From Setaria digitata (taxonomy: Eukaryota; Nematoda; Chromadorea; Rhabditida; Setariidae), in assembly GCA_003640385.1 (NCBI GenBank), contig RCAB01000007.1, positions 558,001 to 622,000 of the forward strand: a stretch of 64,000 bases of DNA, in the 5' to 3' direction. Under the pieces are notes generated by a model. It saw only the letters and a list, made by a program, of their open reading frames with translations, did not search any database and had not been told where the DNA came from. The translations under genes were made by a program, and so were the position numbers. Positions 27,075-38,238 of this stretch are shown here, in pieces. How positions within the stretch are numbered: position 1 is the first letter of the stretch; every line of letters begins with the position of its first letter.

Positions 27075-29522
27075 TCAGCCCTTATTATGCATATTTCCCC
27101 AACCACGACGATGATCTGAAACAAACTTTGGGCATGTTAGTATATATATATATATATATATATATGTGGAAATTTATTCAATCCCATACCGATCCTCATC
27201 CATCAGAAACGGATTTCACACAAAAGGCAACTTATGTCTAACTGTGAAGCATGAAGCGAGACTTGGTATCTCACACATCAGGCAATAACGTGAATTTTCA
27301 AGTAACAGAAATTCCCAATGTTCATTACTTTCTACTGAAACGTAATANTAACTGTGAAGCATGAAGCGAGACTTGGTATCTCACACATCAGGCAATAACG
27401 TGGATTTTCAAGTAACAGAAATTCCCAATGTTCATTACTTTCTACTGAAACGTAATACCACTAACAATCTTTGTATTCATCCCATTTTTGAAGACGAATT
27501 CGTTCCCGTTCCTCCCCAATTTCTTCGTCCACATCACTCGAGTCAGACTTGTTCTCAGATGAACCTGGATTTATTACACCGAATCTGAAAAATCGCCACT
27601 GTTAAAAAGAATGTTTTATGGACACAAAAGAAGTAAGAATTAAAAAAGTAGGCTTCAAATTCGATAAGTGTGCGAGAATTCTTTGTTTTCTCCTAAAAAG
27701 TAATATTAGGACGGATATGATAGGTTACCTTCCATTTTTCATCATGTCATCATACCATTCATTTACGGTCATTGTCGGTATACTTGGATACCCCAAACCA
27801 AAAACTTTTTTTTGTAGTGCATCTCTCGTTACAATGAATGGAGTTTGCCCAGACTGCCTCACTGAAAATTTATTAAATTATTTCAAAAGCGAATCAACAA
27901 AACATGATTCTTTTTCTGTCGCTGCAAACAAGCTAAAGTTCTTTGTGTGAACTAGCAGAGACACTTACTGTAATTCCATAATCAGTTTTCTCCCGGAGTA
28001 CTGATCCTTCAATTTAAGTCAAAGTAAAAAAAAAAAATACCTGCTCGTTCTGAAAAAGCTTCGGCTTGCCCTGTTTGGATTTTTAACATATGTTCTGCCA
28101 GTGGTCTTTCTTCCTCAATTCGTCTCAGCTCATTTACGCTTTTTATCGCAGCAAGATGTAAACGATTTAGAATCAATTCGCGCTAAAAAAAAAAAAAAGA
28201 AGAAACGAAATAAAAAGTTAATACTAAATTACTTAATACAAAAGTGTAAATGCTTTTCCCTTCCCTCTTATATTATTATTAGTAATTCAAACAAAACTTC
28301 AGCAATCTCTTCATCCATCACTTATCTCTTTCAATAGATAAGCAAACATATCGCGTTGGGAGACTATTTCTTTTTCTCCCTAGTATAATATTTATTCAGA
28401 TTTCACCCAATTATAAGTTCAAACCGCTACATGAAATATCTATTTATAAATATCAAAAACTCTACCATCTTTTTGTAAAAACTCACCACTAGACTGTCAT
28501 CATCTCCATTTGAATGTAATTCAGATTCCGAATTTTCCACTAACTCAATCAACTCTTTTTCCTGTTGAAACTGTCGCAATTTTAATTCTCTCTGTCTTGA
28601 AGGATCAATGTCATGCTTCGATTTTCCTATCTCCTTTTTCCCATTAACTTCGTAGGTTTCGAAGAAATCAAAGTCAATAATATTATACGATTTCAACCTT
28701 TCCAAAAAATCTTGTAAATAAATCTGAAAAAAAAATCCCTTTACCTAAACAGAACATTTCTAATAACAACTGAATGAGTTGTACCGGTTCATCTTATTGA
28801 TTACAGCTTGTATACAGCTGTTAAAACATTAGAATCAATATAAAACGAAGTCTTAGAAGTGTCGGAAAAGCAATAATATTTGAAATTTAGGCGTTCTATT
28901 TCCTCACCAAACAGTCGATTTTACTCTTTCCTAGACAGCAGAAGTGTGATTCGAGAGTCCGTATATTTAGGAAGTATTCCCCTTCTTCAATATATGTGCT
29001 TTAAGAATGTTAAAAAGTTCAAATTTGCTAATTGATTCGTGAGTGAAAAGAAAAAAACCTTTGCACGGTCCAGAGATGACAAACGTTCATTCGGTCCAAC
29101 TATAACATTTTGTGTTACCGTAGCCAGGTAATACGGTAGGAATAGATAATTCAGCGAACTGGTAGGCAATTCATCAACGCTTTCGTTGCTACCAAATAAC
29201 GAACGAGCTGATACTTCCTTTGTCAGAAGTTTCAATTTCTCCTCACACTGCTTCAGTTGCTCCTGGAAAAATTGCCCGCCTTAGAAAAACAAAAAATTTA
29301 GTCTTCAGTGATCATAAAGATCAAACCCTTTGACATTAAAATAAGTTAACGGAAGCAAAATCAGATACACTCGACCTCTGACCTGAGGTATAGACCAACT
29401 CCGTCACACCTCACCTGCAGATCCTTCGTGCTGCGTCTTCCACTTTCCAACTGTTTGATGATATCTTCACAAAATTTAAATTCGTGTTGCAGTGAAATAT
29501 CGCTCCGTTCGCTACCAATCAT
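27075..29522 (-). CDS. IGBP1: IGBP1 / alpha4 / TAP42, PP2A-type phosphatase regulator
   Basis: Chaperone-like regulator that binds and stabilises catalytic subunits of PP2A, PP4 and PP6 in the TOR pathway. Seven exons in phase: 29522-29415, 29262-29059, 28723-28487, 28182-28041, 27861-27729, 27584-27466, 27115-27075; about 327 aa, close to the 339 aa of human. The N-terminal helical half contains SLNYLFLPYYLATVTQ and RLSSLDRAKIYLQDFL, the TPR-like phosphatase-binding region. The conserved C-terminal part has TPFIVTRDALQKKVFG, then LGYPSIPTMTVNEWYDD, an acidic stretch and the terminal GWGNMHNKG motif (human ends RGYGNRQNMG). Exon 6 ends only 9 nt from an N-flanked 109-bp duplication in the following intron. 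The gene diverges from the TMEM177-like gene across 463 bp. Confidence 0.93.
27141..27165. repeat. (TA)n microsatellite
   Basis: About 12 uninterrupted TA units, in the last intron of IGBP1. Confidence 0.95.
27239..27457. repeat. 109-bp direct duplication separated by one N
   Basis: Positions 27239-27347 recur at 27349-27457 with one visible substitution (27292 A against 27402 G). A single N sits at 27348 between the copies. It lies in the IGBP1 intron between exons 6 and 7. The N placed exactly between the copies suggests two contig ends that overlap but were not merged, rather than a biological tandem repeat. Confidence 0.9.
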
Positions 29523-29984
29523 GATAATACTAACAACAGATTACTATTAATAATAATAGTAATATTATACTTTACTATAATAATAATTATCATTAACAAT
29601 AATAAAGTGTAATATTACTTTATACATTGATGACTCGAATGTTGTGCGCAAGGTGAACCGCTCTCTAACCTTATCATTTTGGCATCACGCACTTCACGCA
29701 ACTCACACACTAACCCACGCATCGACCCCCCTCCCCGCACTCTCGGAACCCATCCCCAAACACCACGCGCTCTCCCTCCCACCTCAACTGGTTTGGTCTA
29801 TTCATTGGATCGATTTATCACGATGACTACTTTTGTGTGTGTTTGCTTCAAAATACAATGAAATTGGATTGTAGATGTGCATATGTGTCGATCGCGACAT
29901 TTGTGGTGCCAGCTAGTTTTAGCGAAGTAAAGCCAAGCTTTACAGGTCATTAAGTTTTCGTACCAGCTAATTTCAGGTTAGGCA
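29523..29984. promoter_or_regulatory. Bidirectional promoter region with C-rich island
   Basis: 463 bp between the divergent starts of IGBP1 (minus) and the first TMEM177-like gene (plus). One part (29524-29635) is AT-rich ATT/AAT repeat. 29681-29790 is strikingly C-rich on the plus strand (for example CCCCCCTCCCCGC), against a strongly AT-rich background. A TTTCAG at 29970-29976 ahead of the ATG at 29985 is a likely spliced-leader acceptor. Promoter role is inferred from position and composition. Confidence 0.55.
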
Positions 29985-32276
29985 ATGTCGAAATGGGAGA
30001 AACGAGCCTTAAAGGTGGCAGCTGTTATTGGAATAGGTGCATATCCAGCTGCTATGATTGCATTTCATAACCGTTTGTAAGTTCCTGTCCAAATAAGTAA
30101 TGAAGTATCCCGATGCAAAAACAAAAGAGAGACTGTGACCGAAATATATTTAGGAACTGGTCTCATCAGTTTGAAGCATATTAGCATATTAGCTTCAAGA
30201 GAATGTAACGATTTCCATGTAACGATTTCCCATCTTGAAAACGCTATGTTGATCTGCCGCTGAAAGAAGTTCAGACGCAAAACAGCCGTAAAAGTCTTGC
30301 CTGTTAAATTATAATTCTTTGTAGCAATAATTCACAGTACAATTTTCCCTTCAGTAAATTCACTGTTGAATGTTAAGGATTAACTTCGGAAGGAGCTCAA
30401 TCGACTACAAAGTGCCAGACGAAATTGTGGACATGGTAGAGAACGAATTGGACAAACTGAAAAATTTGCTGATGAAAGTTGATGTAAGCGTTGAATTTGA
30501 TATACACTTCTGTCTCATGTGCTTATTTCAATTTATTTGACTTTCAACAGATCTACGATTACTGATCAAAACGAGCTTTCTGTCGACCGGCGTTTTTATG
30601 TGCTACGAAATATTTATCTTTGTCCAAATACCGTTTAGTTGAAGTAGAAAATTTGAATATCTAGTAGAAAAGTCCGAAGTAGTTTGTTTAGTTTTTTTCT
30701 AGACCCACGTTGCTGTGACTGATTCACTGAATCCAGAGTGGCGTGGCGGCTTTTATTTTAGAAATGGTTTTGAATTACTGTTACCACTGCGTGTTATAGC
30801 AAAAGATGCATCCGAATTGCCAAGAATGAAAAAGATAGTTAGTATCACATCGAATGATTTATTCTCAAAGTATGTGTTTAGTTAGAGTTTTCCTTCTCAT
30901 GTATAATGTGCAGTTGTTTTTTAGTTTTTGAAGTTATCTTTCCTCCAATTTAGGCAAGAAAGTTTTTTGTGGTAGTTGAATACTTTATCTTATGCTCGTA
31001 ACTTATTTAACGTTGTAGTGCCTCTTAATGTTTATATTTTACAGAAAAAAGGTTAGAAAAGTGGGAGGATGTCGTGCCCTTTACCACTTTTTCTCGAACA
31101 TGTGGTAGTTAAATATTTTATCTTATGTTCGTAACTTATTTAACTTACAGCAAAAAGAAATTGTTGGATACTACAACTGATGCTGGAAAGCATGTTTTTG
31201 ATGACTACTTTCTTTCAGACGCTGCGCGACGCTTCGTTATTCGACGGGAGTTACTTAGAGCTAATAGGTGCTTTTTTATTCAATACCATTCTGCATTCTT
31301 ATCCACTTTTTGGAAGTAGTTTGTGCTTTATTTTCAAGCAAAGGTGTTGCTTTTATTAATGTCTAAAATTTTCTCGCAAATAATATAAGCAAAGGGTAGA
31401 ACATGAGTAAGTAAAGTTGCATTTATATATCATTTTTCAGTCGTCGATTCGTTCTGATACCTGTTTCTACGTGGATTTTATTGTCAAGTATTGTTTCGTT
31501 ATCATTCACATCATTAATGCGCTACGGTCGCATCATCTCATATAGTTCTTTAGCATTCCTGATACCCTTGGCAATTCTTTGTTTCCGGAATACAGTGAGA
31601 AACTTCAACTCTTACAGTGAAATGATGCTAGACCACGATGCTTGTGCTGAGTAGGCTTTTTTCCTATTCTTCTGCACAGAAATCATGAGCTTATGAAGAT
31701 GTATCTTGAGGTGTTGCAGTGGGTTATATATTTTCTGTAGGATAAAAGATATTGGTGCTGCTAGTTTAGTACTAGCTAAATTAATTATCCTAATTTCGTA
31801 ATTATCCTCATTTTTTTATTCGTTTGATATTGACAGATATGTTAGGGCGTCTAATCTCATTTTATATTTCCTCGAGATGTGACAAGACAAACGCTCTAGA
31901 GTACTGGAAAGATCACAAAAAATCAAAAAAAATTTCAAGCAAAAAAGTGGAATGCATAAGGACCTAAGGATTTCGCACAAATGCTTCCAAATTATTTGAT
32001 AAGTACAGATTTTAATGCTTGAAATTCTAAATTCATCTACTGAAGAATTTGGATTCCAGCTCTCCAGAATATGTGGAAGGAGCACGCCAATACTTTAAAT
32101 CATCAGCTGCGACAAATTTAAGGATACGGAGTGCTTTGGGTGATTCAGATTCGGAACTTATCGCTAGAAACGGTGATCGTGTGGGTGAGCAGTGGCCATA
32201 TTCAAGGCGACTGAAAGCTATTGAAAAATTCGCTGCAGAGAACTTTCAGAATAAAAATGTTATCACTAATAATTGA
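29985..32276 (+). CDS. TMEM177: TMEM177-like mitochondrial membrane protein, copy 1
   Basis: TMEM177 is a mitochondrial inner-membrane protein acting with COX20 in cytochrome c oxidase subunit 2 maturation. Six exons in phase: 29985-30076, 30378-30483, 30703-30869, 31151-31267, 31441-31650, 32060-32276; about 302 aa (human 311). Seen: an N-terminal hydrophobic segment (VAAVIGIGAYPAAMIAF), the FVIRRELLRAN motif before a pair of membrane segments (exon 5, WILLSSIVSLSF and LAFLIPLAILCF), and the C-terminal EYVEGARQYFKSSAATNLRI block, which corresponds to the human FYEKLLSGNLALR region. Exon 1 joins exon 2 through a GTTAAG acceptor. The family is assigned from this layout and short motifs, not an alignment. 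A second, diverged copy follows 737 bp downstream. Confidence 0.75.
30970..31150. repeat. Near-duplicate of about 50 bp inside an intron
   Basis: GTGGTAGTTGAATACTTTAT at 30970 and GTGGTAGTTAAATATTTTAT at about 31101 begin two similar blocks that both continue into CTTATG-TCGTAACTTATTTAAC. The second runs into the exon 4 acceptor of TMEM177-like copy 1; the first ends near a TTGTAG that could be an unused acceptor. Confidence 0.8.
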
Positions 32277-33012
32277 TATGAATACATTTCTCTAGAGAGA
32301 TTTTTTAATCGACATTTATCCATAAAAAAAAAATTAGTGAACTTCAAAGACAATGGAGATAATATTTATAATTAATTAATACCCTGTATGTAGGGATTGT
32401 CGGTATATATATATATATATATATATATAATGTTGCTGCTCATCAGAATTCTTGTATTGGTATTCCTATTACTTCATTGAGCCTTCCGTTTCATTTTGCA
32501 TTATAGCCTTATTTTTTAGGGTTATCAAGAGCGTAATTCGAAGTCTTGATGGCCTTTCTTTCTAATGTTATTTGTGAATCATTTTTTCTCATCTGTTGCT
32601 TTGTTGATTTTTCGATATTGAACATGTTGTGTTATTCATGTTATTCATGTCAGGCATTAAAGTTTTACGTCAGTTTTTACTTTTTTTTTTCANGCTTTGT
32701 TGATTTTTCGATATTGAACATGTTGTGTTATTCATGTCAGGCATTAAAGTTTTACGTCAGTTTTTACTTTTTTTTTTCATTTTTTTGTCAAGTTTGAAGT
32801 CAAAAATCTTGCTAGATAGTAGAATTAGAGACAGAGGAACTTGTTTGCATGTCAGGTAGCCGTATATGAATAAAAGAATATCTTAATCATTGTAATTTAG
32901 CTATTTCACACAAGTATTAAATACATTCTACTGACGTATCCTCACTTTCCGAAAATCAGAATTGTTGGGATTTCCTGCTATAAAGACTGAATTATAGTTT
33001 TCATTTCGATCG
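32277..33012. other. Spacer between the two TMEM177-like genes
   Basis: AT-rich spacer with a (TA)n run at 32404-32429 and an N-flanked duplication at 32598-32780. No gene seen. An AATCAG at about 32956-32961 could receive a spliced leader for the downstream gene. Confidence 0.5.
32598..32780. repeat. Direct duplication of about 90 bp around one N
   Basis: The block starting GCTTTGTTGATTTTTCG at 32598-32692 recurs from 32694, with a single N at 32693. The first copy carries an extra ATTCATGTT unit. As at 27348, the N between copies points to unmerged contig ends. Confidence 0.85.
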
Positions 33013-35428
33013 ATGAATTCAGACCTTCTGTGGAAGATAAACAATCGGTGGGCACGACGAATACGTGTTGGTTTAGTTGCATCAACGATAGTATCAGTTC
33101 CATCTATATATTTGTTAGGCAATGGACCATATTTGAAAGAATACTTCGAAAAACGGTATGATGTCTCTACAGCAATACCTGCTCATCTACAGCAAATCAT
33201 CGATTCGGTCAGTGTTTTGGAGATTCAAATTACATCGGTTAATCTAAGTTTCCATGCAGCTAGGCTTCGATTTTGAGTTATTTTAACTTAATAAGTAGTT
33301 TTGTTGTGTTATCCGTCGGAAGACTCTTTTGTAAGTTGTCTTGATTTTTTTGCTTTGCTTAACATATGTATTTAGTAAAGTATTCCCCAATGCTTGTAGA
33401 TTGCTTCACTATTGTAGAAAATATATAAACTCTTGATACTGGAGCATATGAAGTTTATTGAGGATGTGTTTATTTTTCTTAAGAATAAAGTTGTTTGAAA
33501 AACCTTAGGATTATATATAGCATAAAAAACGATTGGTAAATTATAGCTATTTGAGGTGGATAAATTTAAAACAGGATTATTAATTATTTTATTGTTACCT
33601 ATTGTAAATTATTTTGTTGTTATCTAGCACTAAATCGTACTTATCGCTTTGTTTAGATCACTTTATTCTGTAGATCTTTTTTGTGTTTTTTGAACTTTCT
33701 GCCTCAAAGATTCCACTTTCTAATCGTATTTGTTATCCTTGACTTACATTTATATTTTTATTTTTTTATGAGAAATGTTCAAATCACTTCTGTTTATAGT
33801 GTAATTCTAAAACTTGACAGGAATATGAAAATTTTTTGATGTCGGAGAATCGAATACAAAGGAAAAAGCGAGTCACTTTTTATTGCTCAACTTCAGAAAG
33901 TAAGTCATTATTGAAGAATGTATTACAGAGTTACCTTTGCAATAAGTACCTTTCCGTTTAAGTGATAACTTTCTATGCTTCGTTATTGTTCTGTCCTAGG
34001 TTTTCGTAAATTATCACCTACCTCTGTGTTAGGTGCAGAGTTCAATTATTCCTGGTTTAAGATGTTGAATATGTTTTATATTTGATGATAATGTCAGAGT
34101 TCGAAGCGCCATATATTATAGGCTATATATCTTAAACTTCTCCTGCTGTGTGATGATTTGCAGTGAAATTAACAAGGGATTGGTTTCAGAGTATATGGAT
34201 TCCGTAACTCATGGAGCATTAAATAGCATGTGGGGTGCCCGAACTGCTTTACCATTTTACACACAATTTCAAACATTTGACGAAGCCTACGATTATTGTA
34301 AGAAGAAACTAGAACCAATGTTATTTATGGGTGAGCAAGCATGCGTCATTTGGGAATCAGCCGTTGGTCGTCAAATTATTGAAACTTTCGTTCTCAGCGA
34401 AGATGTTGGTTCATTTTGCTAAAATTCAGTCAGCTTCATCATTCTCGTCTCAAACAATTAGAAAAAGTAGGGACTAAGAAGAGATGTCTTTTGTTTAGAA
34501 AATCTGTTTCAGCATGGTCTAGTTTCAAAGGTTACAGCTAACCTTTTTTTACTGTTTTCGCCGATAATTTCATTATTTTTTAGGCTTTGAGATTTTTGAT
34601 ACGACGTGATTTGACAGCCTATGAAACTGTAAAAAGAACAGCATTATTTGCATTTTACTGGTGTTGCTATACAAGTCTTGCTTTTATGCTGGCTCAGATC
34701 TTAGTACATTACTATTTTACTGGCAGTGTGCTATGGTTTTGTGGATTATCTTTGGCTGTGAATGCGCCGGCATGGTGGGGCAGTGTACAAAATGCCAGAC
34801 TTGATTGGTAGGTTTGTTGTATCTTCTTTTCTGGATTTTGTTTTGAAGCTCGGTCTGTTCAAAGTATTTAGCAAGTTCATGGTGGCGATTAAAGATTTGC
34901 AAGAAAAAAAAAAGAATTATCAATCCATATTTTTAAGGCATGCCACTGATCAATCAGCTGATACCGATGCTGCACGCGTTTCATTGAAACATAGTAGGGG
35001 TGGTAAAGAATACTATCAGAAATTGCTGAAACGAAATCGGTAGTTCTCTTTTATCATGATTTTCTTTTCCTCGTGAGGGAGAGTGAGGTGTATAGAAATA
35101 TCAGATTTCGTTTCTGAAAAATTTCTCGACACAAAGTAGCATATGAGTTTTCTTCAGGCTATGCTTAAACTACTGTCTTGCTGGCGTGGGCAGTGAAGGA
35201 ATTATATAACGGTAACTGGAATTAAGAAATAGGGAGAGGGTTTTTTGTTTAACGCAAATAGTTTGCAGACTCTTACGAGAAATAATTCGTGATGGTATGA
35301 AGAAAGTGTCAGCTGTAGGCAACCCGAACGATTCAAATACATCATATTGGTCACGATATACAACAGTAGTAGATTTGGATGCGGAAAATAGATTGATGGA
35401 TAAAATAAGTATTGCTGGTGACTCATGA
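33013..35428 (+). CDS. TMEM177-like mitochondrial membrane protein, copy 2
   Basis: Six exons in phase: 33013-33207, 33821-33899, 34190-34404, 34584-34807, 34938-35039, 35269-35428; about 324 aa. Architecture matches TMEM177: a short N-terminal membrane segment (VGLVASTIVSVPSIYLLG), a soluble part ending in ALNSMWGARTALPFY, the FLIRRDLTAYETVKR motif (FVIRRELL in copy 1) before two membrane segments (FAFYWCCYTSLAFMLAQIL and VLWFCGLSLAVNAPAWW), and GGKEYYQKLLKRNRLLREI, clearly equivalent to human VEFYEKLLSGNLALRSL. Of the two copies this is nearer to the vertebrate protein in that block. Intron 4 uses a TTTTTAAG acceptor. I chose the exon 3 acceptor at 34189 because the nearer alternative at 34163 hits a stop in phase. 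Probably mitochondrial; function otherwise inferred. Confidence 0.78.
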
Positions 35429-36201
35429 TTATGTTGAAATTCATGAATAATAAGTGGGCTGTTGATATGGAAAGCATATCAGTAATATTTTCGGAGCACT
35501 GTCTTCATAAGTCAATCACCTGCTTGATTATCAAGTAGACCCTCAGTTGATTAAAGCACAAATCTCTCTGTGCATTTTCTCGAAATGCCTTTCGTACACT
35601 TCTACTTTGAAAATAATTTAATTGTGGATGTTTTTTTCTGAGTGAAAAGTTGGCTTATTCTATAAAAAATGTATTTCGGTTTTCTAATTCTATTTACTAC
35701 AGTAGGCTTTTTTTCACTATATTGCTATATTGTCATAACTAGGAATATTAATTACTGAGCATATCTAGGAATATTTCCAAGTGAATGCATTGAACGGGTA
35801 TTATTGGTTTTATTAAATAGTGTTATTATGATGTAGCACGCCTTGAAAATGCATTCAAATCTCTCAGAACGTTTTATCTTCTTTTTCAGCCCCATTTCTT
35901 ATGACTGTTCTTTTTATTTCGATTTTCTCTTTCCGACTACCTATATGAAAGTGCTGAAATCTAGCACTAGGTTTTTTTTTTTTTTTTTTTTATTGTAAAA
36001 TATGAATAAAACTCTGTAATTCTTCAAGCGACATAGGCCACAGCATCCTGATATTTGTTTTGACACATTTCTTGTAAACGTAATTAGTAATAATTTAGTT
36101 CCAGTTTTTTTTGTGCCGGTGAACATTGAATGTCATATGAAAAATAACCTTTCGGGAACTCTGTTGAGTGTAGTTTCTTCATATTTTCAGAATTCATTGG
36201 A
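35429..36201. other. Spacer before PEN-2
   Basis: AT-rich, poly-T run near 35971-35990. No gene seen. TTTTCAG at about 36184-36190, 12 nt before the PEN-2 ATG, is a likely spliced-leader acceptor. Confidence 0.5.
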
Positions 36202-36825
36202 ATGGATTTGCGGAAGTTGTCTGATACAGATAAGCTGGCACTTTGTAAGCGTTATTTCTATATCGGATTTGCTTTCTTACCGCTAGTTTGGATTGTTAAC
36301 GCTGTATGGTTTTTCGAATCTGCATTCCTCAATGGTCCATCGCTTGTACAAAAAACTATTAGACAGTGTGAGTTTCCCACCCAAAATTTATTCCATCTCA
36401 TTTAAAAAAAAAAAAAAAAAAAAAAAGACTTTTGTTACCAGTCTTGAAAATGAATCACGTAAATGCAGTATATAAAATAATTTCATGGTTGAAGAAAATG
36501 GCGATTATGCTTACAGTGTTTATATTGAGAATTTCGAACCTGAACTAGCTGGGTTTCATAAATTCCTGGTCCTTTTAGGGAAGCATTCCTTAAAGTTTTC
36601 AAAGGATCATTGGTTTATCATTCCGTATTGCAATTACTTTTATTCTGAAATCACTATTGCTTTCTAAGTTTTCCCCATTTTTCAGATGTACTGTATTCTA
36701 TAATTGGCGCATCCGTATGGGTACTATTACTCACTGCTTGGGAAATATTTTTTCAGTTGGAAAGAGCCAAAGGGTTGGAATGGACTGATCGATTGTCTTT
36801 CGTATTTCCTGTTGGATATGTTTAA
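36202..36825 (+). CDS. pen-2: PEN-2, gamma-secretase subunit
   Basis: Smallest core subunit of gamma-secretase; it triggers presenilin endoproteolysis and stabilises the complex, which cleaves Notch receptors in worms. Two exons in phase: 36202-36367 and 36686-36825, coding for exactly 101 residues, the same length as human PEN-2. The N-terminus MDLRKLSDTDKLALCKRY aligns with human MNLERVSNEEKLNLCRKY; then GFAFLPLVWIVNAVWFF is the first membrane unit and IIGASVWVLLLTAWEIFFQ the second. The C-terminal motif DRLSFVFPVGYV corresponds to DYLSFTIPLGTP, known to be needed for complex stability. The intron has a canonical GTGAGT donor. The gene is downstream and co-oriented with the TMEM177-like pair, 774 bp away. 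Confidence 0.97.
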
Positions 36826-37240
36826 AATAGATGCTTTTGATCGTTATTCACATTTTGCTTTTGTTTTTCTCTTGATTAGTCCTTCCTCTCTCTTCTATTT
36901 GTTGGGAAAGATTGCTTGATTCTTCTAATCGGAGTATTTTGTTCACCGTCTGAAAGTCGATTTTCTCTGTTTGTATGTGTCATTAAAAAATGTTCATTCA
37001 AAGTGGATTTCTCTACTACTTGATTGGAAAATGTTCAACTGAAAATATTTTATAGTCTTTATGTTCTTCATTATTGTCTAAATGATTAAATTTATTAAAT
37101 TCTGATTTTTGTTCTGATTGTTTCCAATGTAGTGCTGTAAAGAACGAGGAAACTGAATAAATTTGTCGATAAAAGAAAGAAAAAAGGATTTTACAGTGTA
37201 CTGTATGATTGGAACTACATTAAGTGAAGAATATGAGAGA

Positions 37241-37293
37241 CTCGTAGATGATGGAAAACCTATATAGGTTATAAGTTTTCCATCATCTACGAG
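37241..37293. repeat. 19-bp perfect inverted repeat
   Basis: CTCGTAGATGATGGAAAAC at 37241-37259 is the exact reverse complement of 37275-37293. The 15-nt spacer overlaps the palindrome AACCTATATAGGTT (37257-37270). The transcript would form a strong hairpin about 415 bp past the PEN-2 stop. Role unknown. Confidence 0.95.
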
Positions 37294-38197
37294 CCTAATT
37301 AACCTTAGCATTTTCTTTGGATTAATAATTTACATCAAGATTATCAGAACACTTTGGATCACTCAATAAAGGCCTTCTCAATGTAGGCTAGCGTGGATTG
37401 AAAAAAAAAAAGGAAGTAAGGGGTTTCAAGAAATTAAATTGGATAGTTAGTAGTTCTGATTTACAGGTTCATTTTATTCAATTTTGCTAAATTTTGTTTA
37501 ACCATCGATTTAAGCGATTAGAACTTCAGTGGGCAGGACAGTTACAGCTTTGATCAGTTGCAAGTTTGATTTGTCCAACTCGCTAATATGTATTTAACTT
37601 TTGATTATTTTTAATTCAAGTATTTCTAAATTGCTTAAGCACGTTATCTTTGTGCTTTCCCGAACAAAACTGTCTGTTTATGAGGAAAAAAAAAAAAAAA
37701 AAAAGATATTGGATTCATTATTTCGTATGAAAAGAATACTTTGAATTGTGTAAACTGTTTATTGAACTTCTGCTAGCTTTGCTTTATGTTCAAGTGTGTG
37801 AATGTTTGCCTCTTAATTCCTCCTCAGTAAATTCATCCATACATATAATTTTCTGACTTTTTTTTTTTGTTTTCCCAAAATTAAATCGTTTGTTTTAAAT
37901 GTTCAAACGAAAAGTAATGGTACCATTGCACAGTACTATCAATGTTTAAGATAGCAAATTGAATTACAGCTTGAAATTTAACAGTCGTTTCAATTTTTAC
38001 CATGTACTACACAGTAGCTCTCCAGAATCTACTTATGAAAACTTTAGATGATTGTAACGCTTCCACACTCTATATCTTAATTCAGAAAATTATAATGTTA
38101 AACTGATCTATTTCCACATCATCTTTGTCGTTTCCTTAATTTTAATTTTGAATTAAATGCTTACTACTCTAATTTTAATTTTTTGTTACAGAATTCG

Positions 38198-38238
38198 TTT
38201 TTTTTTTTTTTTTTTTTTTTTTGGGGGGGGGGGGGGGG
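38198..38238. repeat. T25-G16 homopolymer junction
   Basis: A run of about 25 T followed directly by about 16 G, then a single N at 38251. Probably a true homopolymer or sequencing/assembly artefact; treat nearby bases with caution. Confidence 0.9.

Noticed and set aside
29644..29861. Two overlapping 60-codon ORFs in the divergent promoter
   Set aside because: Pro/His/Thr-rich translation of the C-rich island; no splice links to a gene.
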